From UBA4615 sp046046245 (GTDB taxonomy: Bacteria; Pseudomonadota; Gammaproteobacteria; Burkholderiales; Burkholderiaceae_E): 55,302 nt of DNA. Position numbers and translations under genes: made by a program. Shown here piece by piece: positions 43,731 through 55,302 of the stretch. Under the pieces are notes generated by a model that searched no databases, was not told the DNA's origin, and saw only the letters and a program-made list of their open reading frames with translations. Position 1 is the stretch's first letter. Each line of letters begins with the position of its first letter. Location: positions 1 through 55,302 of the forward strand of contig JBJOKE010000084.1 in the NCBI GenBank assembly GCA_046046245.1, read 5' to 3'.

Positions 43731-43749
43731 CGGCGAGCGATGCTCGCCG
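43731..43749. terminator. Second hairpin between convergent genes
   Basis: An 8-bp stem CGGCGAGC / GCTCGCCG with a 3-nt loop, 10 nt after the first hairpin and 10 nt before the stop of the Kbp-like gene. Together they probably insulate the two transcription units. Confidence 0.4.
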
Positions 43750-43759
43750 GAACCCCTGC

Positions 43760-44266
43760 TCAGGCCTTCGGCGGGATCCGCAGCGTCTGCCCCGGATAGA
43801 TCTTGTCCGGGTGCGAGAGCATCGGCCGGTTCGCCTCGAAGATCTGCATGTACGCGTTGGCGTTGCCGTAGTACTCCTTGGCGATCCTGGACAGGGTGTC
43901 GCCGCTCTTGACCGTGTACCACTTCGACTCGTCGACCGGCACCTCGACGGACAGCTGGTCGTTCACCGTCGCGACGCCGGCCACGTTGCCGCAGCACAGC
44001 AGGATCTTCTCCTTCGTCGCCTGGTCTGGCGCGATGCCGCGGACGGTGACGGCGCTGCTGGCGCCGTCGAACTCCACCAGCAGTCCGGTCGCGTCGAGGT
44101 TCATCGACCGGATGTAGTCGGTGATCGCGGCGGCGGCCGCGTCGTTCGCCGCGGCCTTCTTCTCGGCGCTCGCCGGATCGGCGGCCGCGGCCTGCTGGGC
44201 CGCCTGCGCGTGCCCCTTGCCGAACAGCTTCTCGCCCGCATCCTTCAGAAAAGACATCAGACCCAT
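43760..44266 (-). CDS. BON-LysM protein similar to potassium-binding protein Kbp (YgaU)
   Basis: 168 residues: a short N-terminal amphipathic start MGLMSFLKDAGEKLFGKGHA, an Ala/Lys-rich spacer, a BON domain (residues about 45-95, LLVEFDGASSAVTVRGIAPD then VAGVATVNDQLSVE) and a C-terminal LysM domain (WYTVKSGDTLSRIAKEYYGN to YPGQTLRIPP). This is exactly the layout of E. coli Kbp, a cytoplasmic K+ sensor. The start at 44266 is fixed by GAGGAG 8 nt upstream; an earlier ATG at 44314 lacks similarity. It is divergent from grpE. Confidence 0.9.
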   Translation of the reverse strand: MGLMSFLKDAGEKLFGKGHAQAAQQAAAADPASAEKKAAANDAAAAAITDYIRSMNLDATGLLVEFDGASSAVTVRGIAPDQATKEKILLCCGNVAGVATVNDQLSVEVPVDESKWYTVKSGDTLSRIAKEYYGNANAYMQIFEANRPMLSHPDKIYPGQTLRIPPKA

Positions 44267-44418
44267 CTCGTGCGCTCCTCGTGACCGACTGGTGTGAATC
44301 GTGACGTCCGGCATCGACCGGCCGCCGGGGAGCGGTGACTATCGCCGGCCGCGCGCGCAGCCGTCAATCGCGACAAGGCGTCGGATCGTCACGCGACGGT
44401 GTCGATCGGCAAGGCCCT

Positions 44419-44446
44419 CTTGAAATCCCGGGAACCGCCCCCACGT
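44419..44446 (+). promoter_or_regulatory. Sigma-32 (RpoH) heat-shock promoter of grpE-dnaK-dnaJ
   Basis: The -35 CTTGAAA (44419-44425) is a perfect RpoH consensus; after 13 nt comes the -10-like CCCCACGT (44439-44446), close to CCCCATNT. The grpE start is 45 nt further on. Confidence 0.8.
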
Positions 44447-44490
44447 CCCCCGGCGAACGTCAACAAGTCCCTGATCCACAAAGACAAACG

Positions 44491-45078
44491 ATGACCGATC
44501 CGAACTCGAAACCCGAACCCGGCGCCGATGCCGCCGCCGCCGGCCCCGACGCGGGGACGTCCGGCGTCCAGCCCGGGCCGGGCGCGGCCGAGCCCGAGGC
44601 TGCCGCCGGCCCGCTCGACGCCGACGAGCGCGCCCGCCTCGTCGACGCCGAGGCACGTGCCACCGAGTACATGGACATGGCGCTGCGCGCGCGGGCCGAG
44701 ATGGACAACCTGCGCAAGCGCAACCAGATCGAACTCGCCGCCGCGCACAAGTACGCGATCGAGGCCTTCGCCGAGAGCCTGCTGCCGGTGCGCGACAGCC
44801 TCGAGATGGCGCTGAAGGTCGAGACGCCGACCGTCGAGGCGCTGCGCGAAGGGGTCGAGGCGACGCTGCGCCAGATCGTCGTCGCCTTCGACAAGCACAA
44901 GCTGCAGGCGATCGACCCGGCCGGCGAGAAGTTCGACCCGAACCGCCACCAGGCGATCTCGATGGTCCCGGCCGCCGACGTGCCGGCCAACCACGTGGTC
45001 TCGGTGCTGCAGAAGGGCTACCTGATCAACGACCGCGTGCTGCGCCCGGCCCTGGTGACCGTGCGCGCCGGCTCTTGA
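44491..45078 (+). CDS. grpE: Nucleotide exchange factor GrpE
   Basis: 195 residues. A disordered Pro/Ala/Gly-rich N-terminus of about 45 residues is followed by the long helix (RARAEMDNLRKRNQIELAAA) and the beta domain (KLQAIDPAGEKFDPNRHQAI, then VVSVLQKGYLINDRVLRPAL). It releases ADP from DnaK. The ATG at 44491 is chosen because the open frame before it crosses the sigma-32 promoter. dnaK follows after 70 nt. Confidence 0.95.
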   Translation: MTDPNSKPEPGADAAAAGPDAGTSGVQPGPGAAEPEAAAGPLDADERARLVDAEARATEYMDMALRARAEMDNLRKRNQIELAAAHKYAIEAFAESLLPVRDSLEMALKVETPTVEALREGVEATLRQIVVAFDKHKLQAIDPAGEKFDPNRHQAISMVPAADVPANHVVSVLQKGYLINDRVLRPALVTVRAGS

Positions 45079-45148
45079 TTCGGCCGACCCCGGTCCCACC
45101 TTCGCCCCAGAGCACCTCTTTCACCCCTTCAGACAGGAACCCGGACAC

Positions 45149-47101
<1,953 letters not shown>

Positions 47102-47125
47102 CGACCGGAAGCCGCGCGGGACGCC

Positions 47126-47152
47126 GGGATGCCGCGCCTCGTGCGGCGTCCC
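47126..47152 (+). terminator. Strong hairpin between dnaK and dnaJ
   Basis: GGGATGCCGC pairs with GCGGCGTCCC (one G-U) around a 7-nt loop, followed by GGCGTTTCC. An alternative 9-bp stem GGGACGCCG / CGGCGTCCC uses the same 3' arm. A partial terminator that lowers dnaJ relative to dnaK is likely. Confidence 0.6.
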
Positions 47153-47198
47153 GGCGTTTCCGCGTTAAATTGCGTGTTTCGATCGAGCACCGACAGAC

Positions 47199-48332
47199 AT
47201 GGCGAAGCGTGATTACTACGAAGTCCTGGGCGTCGCGAAGAACGCGTCCGAGGACGACATCAAGAAGGCGTACCGCAAGCTCGCCATGAAGTTCCATCCG
47301 GACCGCAATCCGGACGACAAGGGCGCCGAGGAGAAGTTCAAGGAAGCGAAGGAGGCGTACGAGATGCTCTCGGACGCGTCCAAGCGCGAGGCCTACGACC
47401 GCTTCGGCCACGCGGGCGTGGACCCGAACATGGGCGGCGGGCAGGGCGGTCCCGGCGGGCAGGGCTTCGGCGGTTTCGCCGACGTGTTCGGCGACATCTT
47501 CGGCGACATCTTCGGCGGGCAGGGCGGGCGCGGTCCCGGCGGGCGCAGCAACGTCTTCCGCGGCGCGGACCTGCGCTACGCGATGGAGATCACGCTCGAG
47601 CAGGCCGCGCACGGCTTCGATACCGAGATCCGCGTGCCGTCGTGGGAGCAGTGCGAGACCTGCCACGGCAGCGGCGCGAAGCCCGGCACCAAGCCGCAGA
47701 CCTGCCGCACCTGCAGCGGCCAGGGCTCGGTGCGCGTGCAGCAGGGCTTCTTCTCGATCCAGCAGACCTGCCCGACCTGCCACGGATCGGGCAAGGTCGT
47801 GCCCGATCCGTGCCAGTCCTGCGACGGCGTGGGGCGGGTGAAGAAGAACAAGACGCTGCAGGTGAAGATCCCCGCCGGCATCGACGACGGGATGCGGATC
47901 CGCTCGGCCGGCAACGGCGAGCCCGGCGTCAACGGCGGACCGCCGGGCGACCTGTACGTGGAGATCCACGTCAAGGAGCATGCGGTCTTCCAGCGGGACG
48001 GCGACGACCTGCACTGCCACGTGCCGGTCACGATCACCGCCGCCGCGCTCGGCGGCACGGTCAAGGTCCCGACCCTGGGCGGCAGCGCCGAGATCGAGCT
48101 GCCCGAGGGCACGCAGACCGGCAAGACCTTCCGGCTGCGCGGCAAGGGCATCAAGGGCGTGCGCTCGAGCTATCCGGGCGACCTGTACGCGCACGTCGTC
48201 ATCGAGACGCCGGTGCGGCTCACCGACAGGCAGAAGGCGCTGCTGCGCGAGCTCGAGGCGACGCTGAAGGACGACAAGCACTCGCCCCAGACCCGTTCCT
48301 GGAAGGACAAGGTCAAGGAGTTCTTCCAGTAA
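47199..48332 (+). CDS. dnaJ: Chaperone DnaJ (Hsp40)
   Basis: 377 residues of type I DnaJ. The J domain starts MAKRDYYEVLGVAKNASEDD and has the HPD triad at residues 33-35; a Gly/Phe-rich region follows (about 75-115); the zinc-finger domain has four CxxCxGxG repeats (CETCHGSG, CRTCSGQG, CPTCHGSG, CQSCDGVG); the C-terminal peptide-binding domains end KDKVKEFFQ. It stimulates DnaK ATPase. No Shine-Dalgarno is seen before the ATG at 47199; a TTAAAT at 47165-47170 may be part of a weak internal promoter after the hairpin. Confidence 0.97.
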   Translation: MAKRDYYEVLGVAKNASEDDIKKAYRKLAMKFHPDRNPDDKGAEEKFKEAKEAYEMLSDASKREAYDRFGHAGVDPNMGGGQGGPGGQGFGGFADVFGDIFGDIFGGQGGRGPGGRSNVFRGADLRYAMEITLEQAAHGFDTEIRVPSWEQCETCHGSGAKPGTKPQTCRTCSGQGSVRVQQGFFSIQQTCPTCHGSGKVVPDPCQSCDGVGRVKKNKTLQVKIPAGIDDGMRIRSAGNGEPGVNGGPPGDLYVEIHVKEHAVFQRDGDDLHCHVPVTITAAALGGTVKVPTLGGSAEIELPEGTQTGKTFRLRGKGIKGVRSSYPGDLYAHVVIETPVRLTDRQKALLRELEATLKDDKHSPQTRSWKDKVKEFFQ

Positions 48333-48359
48333 CCGCGCTTCCGGGTTCCGTCCGGTCGC

Positions 48360-48383
48360 ATCGGGGCGCTTCGGCGCCCCGAT
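48360..48383 (+). terminator. Intrinsic-terminator-like hairpin after dnaJ
   Basis: A perfect 10-bp stem ATCGGGGCGC / GCGCCCCGAT closed by the very stable TTCG loop, 27 nt after dnaJ. The 3' flank TCGTGTCC is only weakly U-rich. Confidence 0.65.
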
Positions 48384-48413
48384 TCGTGTCCGCGTGCAGG
48401 GTGCTGGCACTAT

Positions 48414-50197
<1,784 letters not shown>

Positions 50198-50201
<4 letters not shown>

Positions 50202-53002
50202 ACGCCTCGATCTCCGCCCGAGTGCTGCGTGCCGACCCGACGGCCGAGCCGGTGCGCTTCACGCTCGACGGTCGTGCCCTCGAGGCCGCGCCCGGCGAGT
50301 CGATCCTCGACTGCGCGGCCCGGCATGGCGTCGCACTGCCGCACCTGTGCCACGCCGACGGGCTGCGTCCGGACGGCAACTGTCGCGCCTGCGTCGTCGA
50401 GATCGACGGCGAGCGCGTGCTCGCGCCCTCGTGCTGCCGCGCGCCCACCGAGGGCATGACCGTGCGCGCCACCGGCGAACGCGCACGCGCGTCGCAGCGG
50501 ATGGTCGTCGAGCTGCTGCTCGCCGAGGCACCGGCCGCGGCGCAGCGCGGCGACTCGGAGCTGCTGCGCTGGGCGCGCGAGCTCGGCGTCGAGGGCACGC
50601 GCTTCGCGCCGCGCGCCCCGATCGCGCGCGACCTGTCGCACCCCGCGATGGCCGTGAGCCTCGATGCCTGCATCCAGTGCGGCCGCTGCGTGCGCGCCTG
50701 TCGCGAGGAGCAGGTCAACGACGTGATCGGCTGGCGGGGGCGCGGCGACGCGGTCCGGGTGTCCTTCGACCAGGACGACCCGATGGGCGCGTCCTCGTGC
50801 GTGGCCTGCGGCGAGTGCGTGCAGGCCTGCCCGACCGGTGCGCTGCTGCCACGCCGGGTCGGCGCGAACGCCGGCGAGCCGGTCGACCCCACGCGCACGG
50901 ACCGCAGCGTCGACTCGCTGTGCCCGTTCTGCGGCGTCGGCTGCCAGGTCACCTACCACGTCCGCGACGGGCGCATCGACTGGGTCGACGGCCGCGACGG
51001 TCCGGCGAACCATGGCCGGCTCTGCGTGAAGGGCCGCTTCGGCTTCGACTACGTCGCGAGCCCGGAGCGCCTGACGGTTCCGCTGATCCGTCGCGACGGC
51101 GTGCCGAAGGATCCGTCGTTCGACCGCGTGCCGGCGAACTGGCGCGACGCATTCCGCGAGGCGAGCTGGGACGAGGCGATGGACGTCGCCGCGCGCGGCC
51201 TCGCGCGGCTCCGCGACGCGCACGGCCCGTCGGCGCTCGCCGGCTTCGGCTCGGCCAAGGGCAGCAACGAGGAGGCCTACCTGTTCCAGAAGCTGGTCCG
51301 CACCGGCTTCGGGACGAACAACGTCGACCACTGCACGCGGCTGTGCCACGCGTCCTCGGTCGCGGCGCTGCTCGAGGGCATCGGCTCGGGGGCGGTCTCC
51401 AACCCGGTGGCCGACGTCGCCGTGGCCGACGCGATCCTGGTGATCGGCGCGAACCCCACGGTCAACCACCCGGTGGCGGCGACCTGGATCAAGAACGCGG
51501 TGAAGCGGGGCGCGACGCTCATCGTCGCCGATCCGCGCCGCACCGAACTCGCGCGCCACGCGACCCACGTGCTGCAGTTCCGCCCCGACACCGATGTCGC
51601 GATGCTCAACGCGATGCTGCACGCGATCGTCGACGAGGGCCTGGTCGACCGCGCGTTCGTCGACGCGCGGACCGAGGACTACGAGGCGATCGTCGCGAAC
51701 GTCCGCGACTTCTCTCCCGAGCGGATGGCGCCGGTCTGCGGGATCGACGCGGCGACGCTGCGTGCGGTCGCCCGCGTGTTCGCGACCTCCAAGGCGTCGA
51801 TGATCCTCTGGGGGATGGGGGTGTCGCAGCACGTCCACGGCACCGACAACGCCCGCTGCCTGATCGCGCTGTCGCTGCTCACCGGCCAGATCGGCCGACC
51901 CGGGACCGGGCTGCATCCGCTGCGAGGCCAGAACAACGTGCAGGGCGCGTCCGACGCCGGCCTGATCCCGATGATGCTGCCCGACTACCACCGCGTCGGC
52001 GACGCGGCCGCGGCCGAGGCGGTCGAGCGCCTGTGGGGCGCGCGGATCGACCGCGAGCCCGGCCTCACGGTGGTGGAGATCATGCACGCGGCCGCCGCGC
52101 GCCGGATCCGCGGCATGTACGTGATGGGCGAGAACCCGGCGATGTCGGATCCGGACCTCGCGCACGCGCGGGCCGCGCTCGCGTCGCTCGACCTGCTCGT
52201 GGTGCAGGACATCTTCCCGACCGAGACCGCATGGCTCGCCGACGTGATCCTGCCGGCCTCGGCCTTCGCCGAGAAGACCGGCAGCTTCACCAACACGGAT
52301 CGGCTCGTGCAGCTCGGGCGCCAGGCGATCGAGCCGCCGGGGCAGGCACGCCAGGACCTGGCGATCATCGTCGACATGGCGCGTCGGCTCGGGCTGCCGT
52401 GGACGTACTCGCATCCGTCCGAGGTCTTCGAGGAGATGCGCTACGCGATGGCCTCGATCCGCGGCATCTCGTGGGCGCGCCTGGAGCGCGACGGCGCGGC
52501 GGTCTATCCGTGCGCGGACGAGGGCGATGCGGGCGATGCGGTGGTGTTCGTCGACCGCTTCCCGACCGAGACCGGCCGCGCCCGGCTCGTGCCTGCCGCC
52601 CTGCGTTTCGCCGACGAGCTGCCCGACGACGACTGGCCTACGGTGCTGATCACCGGCCGCCAGCTCGAGCACTGGCACACAGGCTCGATGACGCGGCGCG
52701 CGACGGTGCTCGACGCGGTCGAGCCGGAGGCCACCGCGTCGATGAACGGTCGCGAGCTCGCACGGCGCGGCGTGGCGCCGGGCGCGCGGCTGCGGATCGC
52801 ATCGCGCCGGGGCGAGATCGAGCTCGCCGCGCGCCGCGACGACGGCGTGCCCGACGGCGCGGTGTTCGTGCCCTTCGCGTATGCCGAGGCCGCCGCGAAC
52901 CGGCTCACGAACCCGGCGCTCGACCCGCAGGGCAAGATCCCGGAGCTGAAATACTGCGCGGTCCGCGTGACCGCGGCGGCGCCGGCCGCGCCGCTAGAAT
53001 GA
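50198..53002 (+). CDS. Formate dehydrogenase alpha subunit (molybdo/tungstopterin)
   Basis: 934 residues. The order is: N-terminal [2Fe-2S] domain (CHADGLRPDGNCRAC, then SCC); two ferredoxin-type clusters (CIQCGRCVRACREEQ; CVACGECVQACPTGA); the [4Fe-4S] of the molybdopterin domain (CPFCGVGCQVTY); and the bis-MGD catalytic part. The active-site residue is cysteine: NVDHCTRLCHASS, so no selenocysteine is used. The late MNGRELARRGVAPGARLRIA and NRLTNPALDP belong to the molydopterin-dinucleotide-binding domain. It oxidises formate to CO2. No FdsC/FdhD sulfurtransferase or small FdsD subunit follows in this window. It is cytoplasmic: no signal peptide. Confidence 0.93.
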
Positions 53003-53028
53003 CGGCCTCGTCCGAAGGAGCCCGTTCC

Positions 53029-53460
53029 GTGTCCGGTTACCCCGTCAGCCAGCCGTTCCACCTCGCGTTCCCCGTGCACGACCTGCAGGCAGCACGCGCG
53101 TTCTATGGCGGGTTGCTGGGCTGCCCCGAGGGCCGCTCGTCCGACGCGTGGATCGACTTCGACCTCTTCGGCCACCAGATCGTCGCGCACCTCGCGCCCA
53201 GCGAATGCGGGCACCGGTCGACCAGCGCGGTCGACGGCGACGACGTGCCGGTGCGCCACTTCGGCGTCGTGCTCGGCATGGACCAGTGGGAGGCGATGGC
53301 GCAGAGACTGCGCGCGGCCGGCACGGCCTTCGTGATCGAGCCCCACGTACGCTTCAAGGGCCAGGTCGGCGAGCAGGCGACGATGTTCTTCCTCGACCCG
53401 TCCGGCAACGCGCTCGAGTTCAAGGCCTTCGCCGACCCGACCCGGCTCTTCGCGAAGTAG
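53029..53460 (+). CDS. VOC-family protein (glyoxalase/dioxygenase fold)
   Basis: 143 residues with the two beta-alpha-beta-beta-beta units of the vicinal oxygen chelate fold: FHLAFPVHDLQAARAFYGGL and then RHFGVVLGMDQWEAMAQRLR, ending FFLDPSGNALEFKAFADP. Likely metal ligands are the His of PFHLAF, the His of VRHFGVV and the Glu of ALEFKAF. The start is decided by AAGGAG (53015-53020), 8 nt before the GTG at 53029; the ATG at 52999 has no such site. A TAGAAT at 52995-53000 could serve as its own -10. The chemical role is unknown. Confidence 0.88.
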   Translation: MSGYPVSQPFHLAFPVHDLQAARAFYGGLLGCPEGRSSDAWIDFDLFGHQIVAHLAPSECGHRSTSAVDGDDVPVRHFGVVLGMDQWEAMAQRLRAAGTAFVIEPHVRFKGQVGEQATMFFLDPSGNALEFKAFADPTRLFAK

Positions 53461-53478
53461 GGGGCGCGGGGCGCGCCC

Positions 53479-54288
53479 TCAGCGCCCCGAGAAGCGCGGC
53501 GCGCGCCGCTCGCGGAACGCCGCCACGCCCTCGGCCGCGTCCGCGGTCCGTGCGAGCCGCTGCTGGACCGACGCGTGCTCGGCCACCGCCGCCTCGAGCC
53601 CCCGCTCGACGGCGAGCCGGGCGTTGGCGAGCGTGGCCCGCACCGCCAGCGGCGCGGCGGCGGCGATGCGCCGCGCGATCGCGAGCGCCTCGTCGAACTG
53701 CGTGCCCGCGGGCACCAGCTTCTGGACCAGGCCGAAGCGGAGCGCCTCGGCCGCGTCGAACCCGTCGCCGGTCAGCAGGTACAGCAGCGCGTTCGACAGG
53801 CCCGCGCGCTCGGCGATCCGGACGGTGCCGCCGCCGGTCGCCATCACGCCGCGCAGCACCTCGAGCTGCGCGAAGCGCGTGTCGTGCGCCGCGACCGCGA
53901 TGTCGGCCGCCATCATCAGCTCGAGCCCCAGCGTCCAGCACCAACCCTGGACCGCGCAGACCATCGGCTTCGTGCGCCGCGGTTCGCGCAGCGAGAACGG
54001 ATCGATCCGGTCGGCGGGCCACATCGGTTCGCCCGCCTGCATCCTCGGCGCCCAGCGCGGCAGGTCGAGGCCGCCGCAGAAGTGTTCGCCCTCGGCATAC
54101 AGCAGGCCCACGCGCAGCGTCTCGTCGCGCTCGAGCTCGGTGTAGGCATCGGCGAGCTGCAGCGCCATCTCGGGCGTGAAGCCGTTGCGCTTCGCGGGCC
54201 GGTCGAGGCCGATCGCGAGGATCGTGCCGTCGATGCGGCGGACGGCGATGCGTCCGGTGTCGGCAGCTGCGGCGGTCGTGTCGGACAT
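53479..54288 (-). CDS. Enoyl-CoA hydratase/isomerase (crotonase) family protein
   Basis: 269 residues. The oxyanion-hole segments are GEHFCGGLDLPRW and the GWCWTLGLELMMAADIAVAA helix start; both acidic positions of hydratases appear filled (Glu of LGLELM and Glu of AQLEVLRGVM), so hydratase activity is possible. The C-terminus RFSGR is short. The start at 54288 is the only ATG upstream of the fold. It is divergent from hemL, with 84 nt between the starts, and convergent with the VOC gene. The CoA substrate is unknown. Confidence 0.9.
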   Translation of the reverse strand: MSDTTAAAADTGRIAVRRIDGTILAIGLDRPAKRNGFTPEMALQLADAYTELERDETLRVGLLYAEGEHFCGGLDLPRWAPRMQAGEPMWPADRIDPFSLREPRRTKPMVCAVQGWCWTLGLELMMAADIAVAAHDTRFAQLEVLRGVMATGGGTVRIAERAGLSNALLYLLTGDGFDAAEALRFGLVQKLVPAGTQFDEALAIARRIAAAAPLAVRATLANARLAVERGLEAAVAEHASVQQRLARTADAAEGVAAFRERRAPRFSGR

Positions 54289-54324
54289 GGCGGTCGGGCG
54301 GGCGGGGGCTGGGGTGCCCGGTAC

Positions 54325-54330
54325 TATACT
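54325..54330 (+). promoter_or_regulatory. -10 element of hemL
   Basis: TATACT, 42 nt before the hemL ATG, in an otherwise GC-rich divergent region. No convincing -35. Confidence 0.45.
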
Positions 54331-54372
54331 GCCCGACCGGAAGACACGGAGGCGCCAGGGAGGCGCGGCGAG

Positions 54373-55302
54373 ATGGCGACGAACCAGCAGGAATTCGACC
54401 GGGCGCGTCAGGTGCTCGTGGGCGGTGTGAACTCCGCGGTCCGCGCGTTCCGCGCGGTGGGCGGGACGCCGCGCTTCATCGCGCGTGCCGAGGGCGCGTA
54501 CATGTGGGACGTCGAGGGTCGCCGGTACGTCGACTACCTCGGCTCCTGGGGACCGATGATCGTCGGCCACTCGCACCCGCTGGTGCTCGAGCGCGTCCGC
54601 GAGGCGGCCGGGCGCGGCCTGTCCTACGGCGCACCGAACGTGATGGAGACCGAGCTCGCCGAGCGCATCTGCGCGCTGTTCCCGCACGTGGAGCGGGTGC
54701 GCTTCACGAGTTCGGGCACCGAGGCCGCCATGTCGGCGCTGCGGCTGGCGCGCGGCCACACCGGCCGCACGAAGATCCTGAAGTTCGAGGGCTGCTACCA
54801 CGGCACCGCCGACTCGCTGCTGGTCAAGGCCGGCAGCGGCGCGCTCGCCTTCGGCACGCCCAGCTCGGCGGGCGTGCCCGAGGACCTCGCGAAGCACACG
54901 CTGATCGCGCAGTTCAATGACCTGGAGAGCGTGCGCGCGCTGTTCGCCGCGAACCCCGGCCAGATCGCCTGCGTGATGGTCGAGCCCGCCGCGGGCAACA
55001 TGAACCTGATCCTGCCCAAGCCCGGCTTCCTCGAGGGCCTGCGCGAGGTCTGCTCGCAGGATGGCGCGCTGCTGATCTTCGACGAGGTGATGACGGGCTT
55101 TCGCGTCGCGCTCGGTGGCATGCAGCAGGTGAGCGGCGTCACGCCCGACCTGACCGCGTTCGGCAAGGTGATCGGCGGCGGCATGCCTGTGGGGGCCATC
55201 GGCGGCCGGGCGGCCGTGATGGAGAAGTTGGCGACTCTCGTTATCGTATTAGATGAGGTCTGTATTTCTGTCAAACCGTTGTATATGGTATGGGGTATCT
55301 TT
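54373..55302 (+). CDS. hemL: Glutamate-1-semialdehyde 2,1-aminomutase, 3'-truncated
   Basis: PLP enzyme of 5-aminolevulinate synthesis by the C5 route. About 287 recognisable residues: VLVGGVNSAVRAFRAVGGTP, the FTSSGTEAAMSALRLARGHT phosphate-binding region, FEGCYHGTADSLLVKAGSGA, FDEVMTGFRV and the PLP lysine in FGKVIGGGMPVGAIGGR. GGGAGG lies 9 nt before the ATG. From about 55233 the sequence no longer matches the family: after AAVMEKLA the expected LGPVYQAGTLSGNP is replaced by an unrelated AT-rich stretch that stays open by chance to the window end. The gene is therefore partial here. Confidence 0.9.
   Translation, partial: MATNQQEFDRARQVLVGGVNSAVRAFRAVGGTPRFIARAEGAYMWDVEGRRYVDYLGSWGPMIVGHSHPLVLERVREAAGRGLSYGAPNVMETELAERICALFPHVERVRFTSSGTEAAMSALRLARGHTGRTKILKFEGCYHGTADSLLVKAGSGALAFGTPSSAGVPEDLAKHTLIAQFNDLESVRALFAANPGQIACVMVEPAAGNMNLILPKPGFLEGLREVCSQDGALLIFDEVMTGFRVALGGMQQVSGVTPDLTAFGKVIGGGMPVGAIGGRAAVMEKLATLVIVLDEVCISVKPLYMVWGIF
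55233..55302. other. AT-rich tail unrelated to hemL (probable chimeric contig end)
   Basis: The last ~69 bases are about 38% GC by hand count, against about 70% before, and interrupt hemL inside a conserved region. An assembly chimera, or less likely a mobile-element junction, would explain this. Confidence 0.7.

Noticed and set aside
44339..44490. HrcA operator (CIRCE) upstream of grpE
   Set aside because: No TTAGCACTC-type inverted repeat is present; the region holds an RpoH promoter instead.

Overview
The window is about 70% GC, densely coded, and carries marker blocks typical of Betaproteobacteria (most likely Burkholderiales): zapA next to a 6S RNA gene, bamE-dapB divergent from fur, recN-nadK divergent from hrcA, and hemH, grpE, dnaK and dnaJ in the same direction. 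Nothing in it looks like a plasmid or phage. The last ~70 bases drop to about 38% GC and break hemL, so the right edge is probably a chimeric contig end.

Left part (1-14.4 kb): a malonyl-CoA synthetase; a TauE/SafE exporter and an EVE-domain protein; a 6S RNA downstream of zapA and a small ZapB-like coiled-coil gene; a DsbD/ScsB-like thiol-disulfide membrane protein; an orphan ParA ATPase; a TldD/TldE-like protease pair; a tonB-exbB-exbD operon; a secreted CAP-domain protein; and bamE-dapB facing fur across a promoter whose -10 element reads in both directions.

Middle (15-23 kb): the Anbu neighbourhood (circularly permuted ATP-grasp, alpha-E protein, transglutaminase, proteasome-like Anbu peptidase), then recN-nadK and hrcA.

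Accessory part (23-43.7 kb): hrcA, hemH and grpE, which are near neighbours in many Betaproteobacteria, are separated here by two transport blocks. The first is a four-gene carbohydrate-type ABC importer. The second is a roughly 15-kb amide-utilisation cassette: an AmiC-like sensor without signal peptide, a MarR regulator, a palindromic operator over a good promoter, a flotillin-like SPFH protein, a urea/amide-type ABC importer, an acyl-CoA ligase and three amidases. The second ATPase of the importer runs without a stop codon through a 138-residue Ala/Pro-rich linker into a full-length amidase, which predicts a transporter-ATPase/amidase fusion. The proposed logic is import of an amide, hydrolysis at the importer, and activation of the released acid to its CoA thioester. 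I consider this the most interesting system in the window.

Right part (43.7-55.3 kb): a Kbp-like BON-LysM protein; grpE-dnaK-dnaJ behind a near-consensus sigma-32 promoter; an NAD-dependent formate dehydrogenase with a fused NuoE-NuoF subunit and a Cys-type molybdo/tungsto-enzyme subunit; a VOC protein; a crotonase-family protein; and the start of hemL.

All assignments come from reading translated sequence and motifs by eye; no database search was run.
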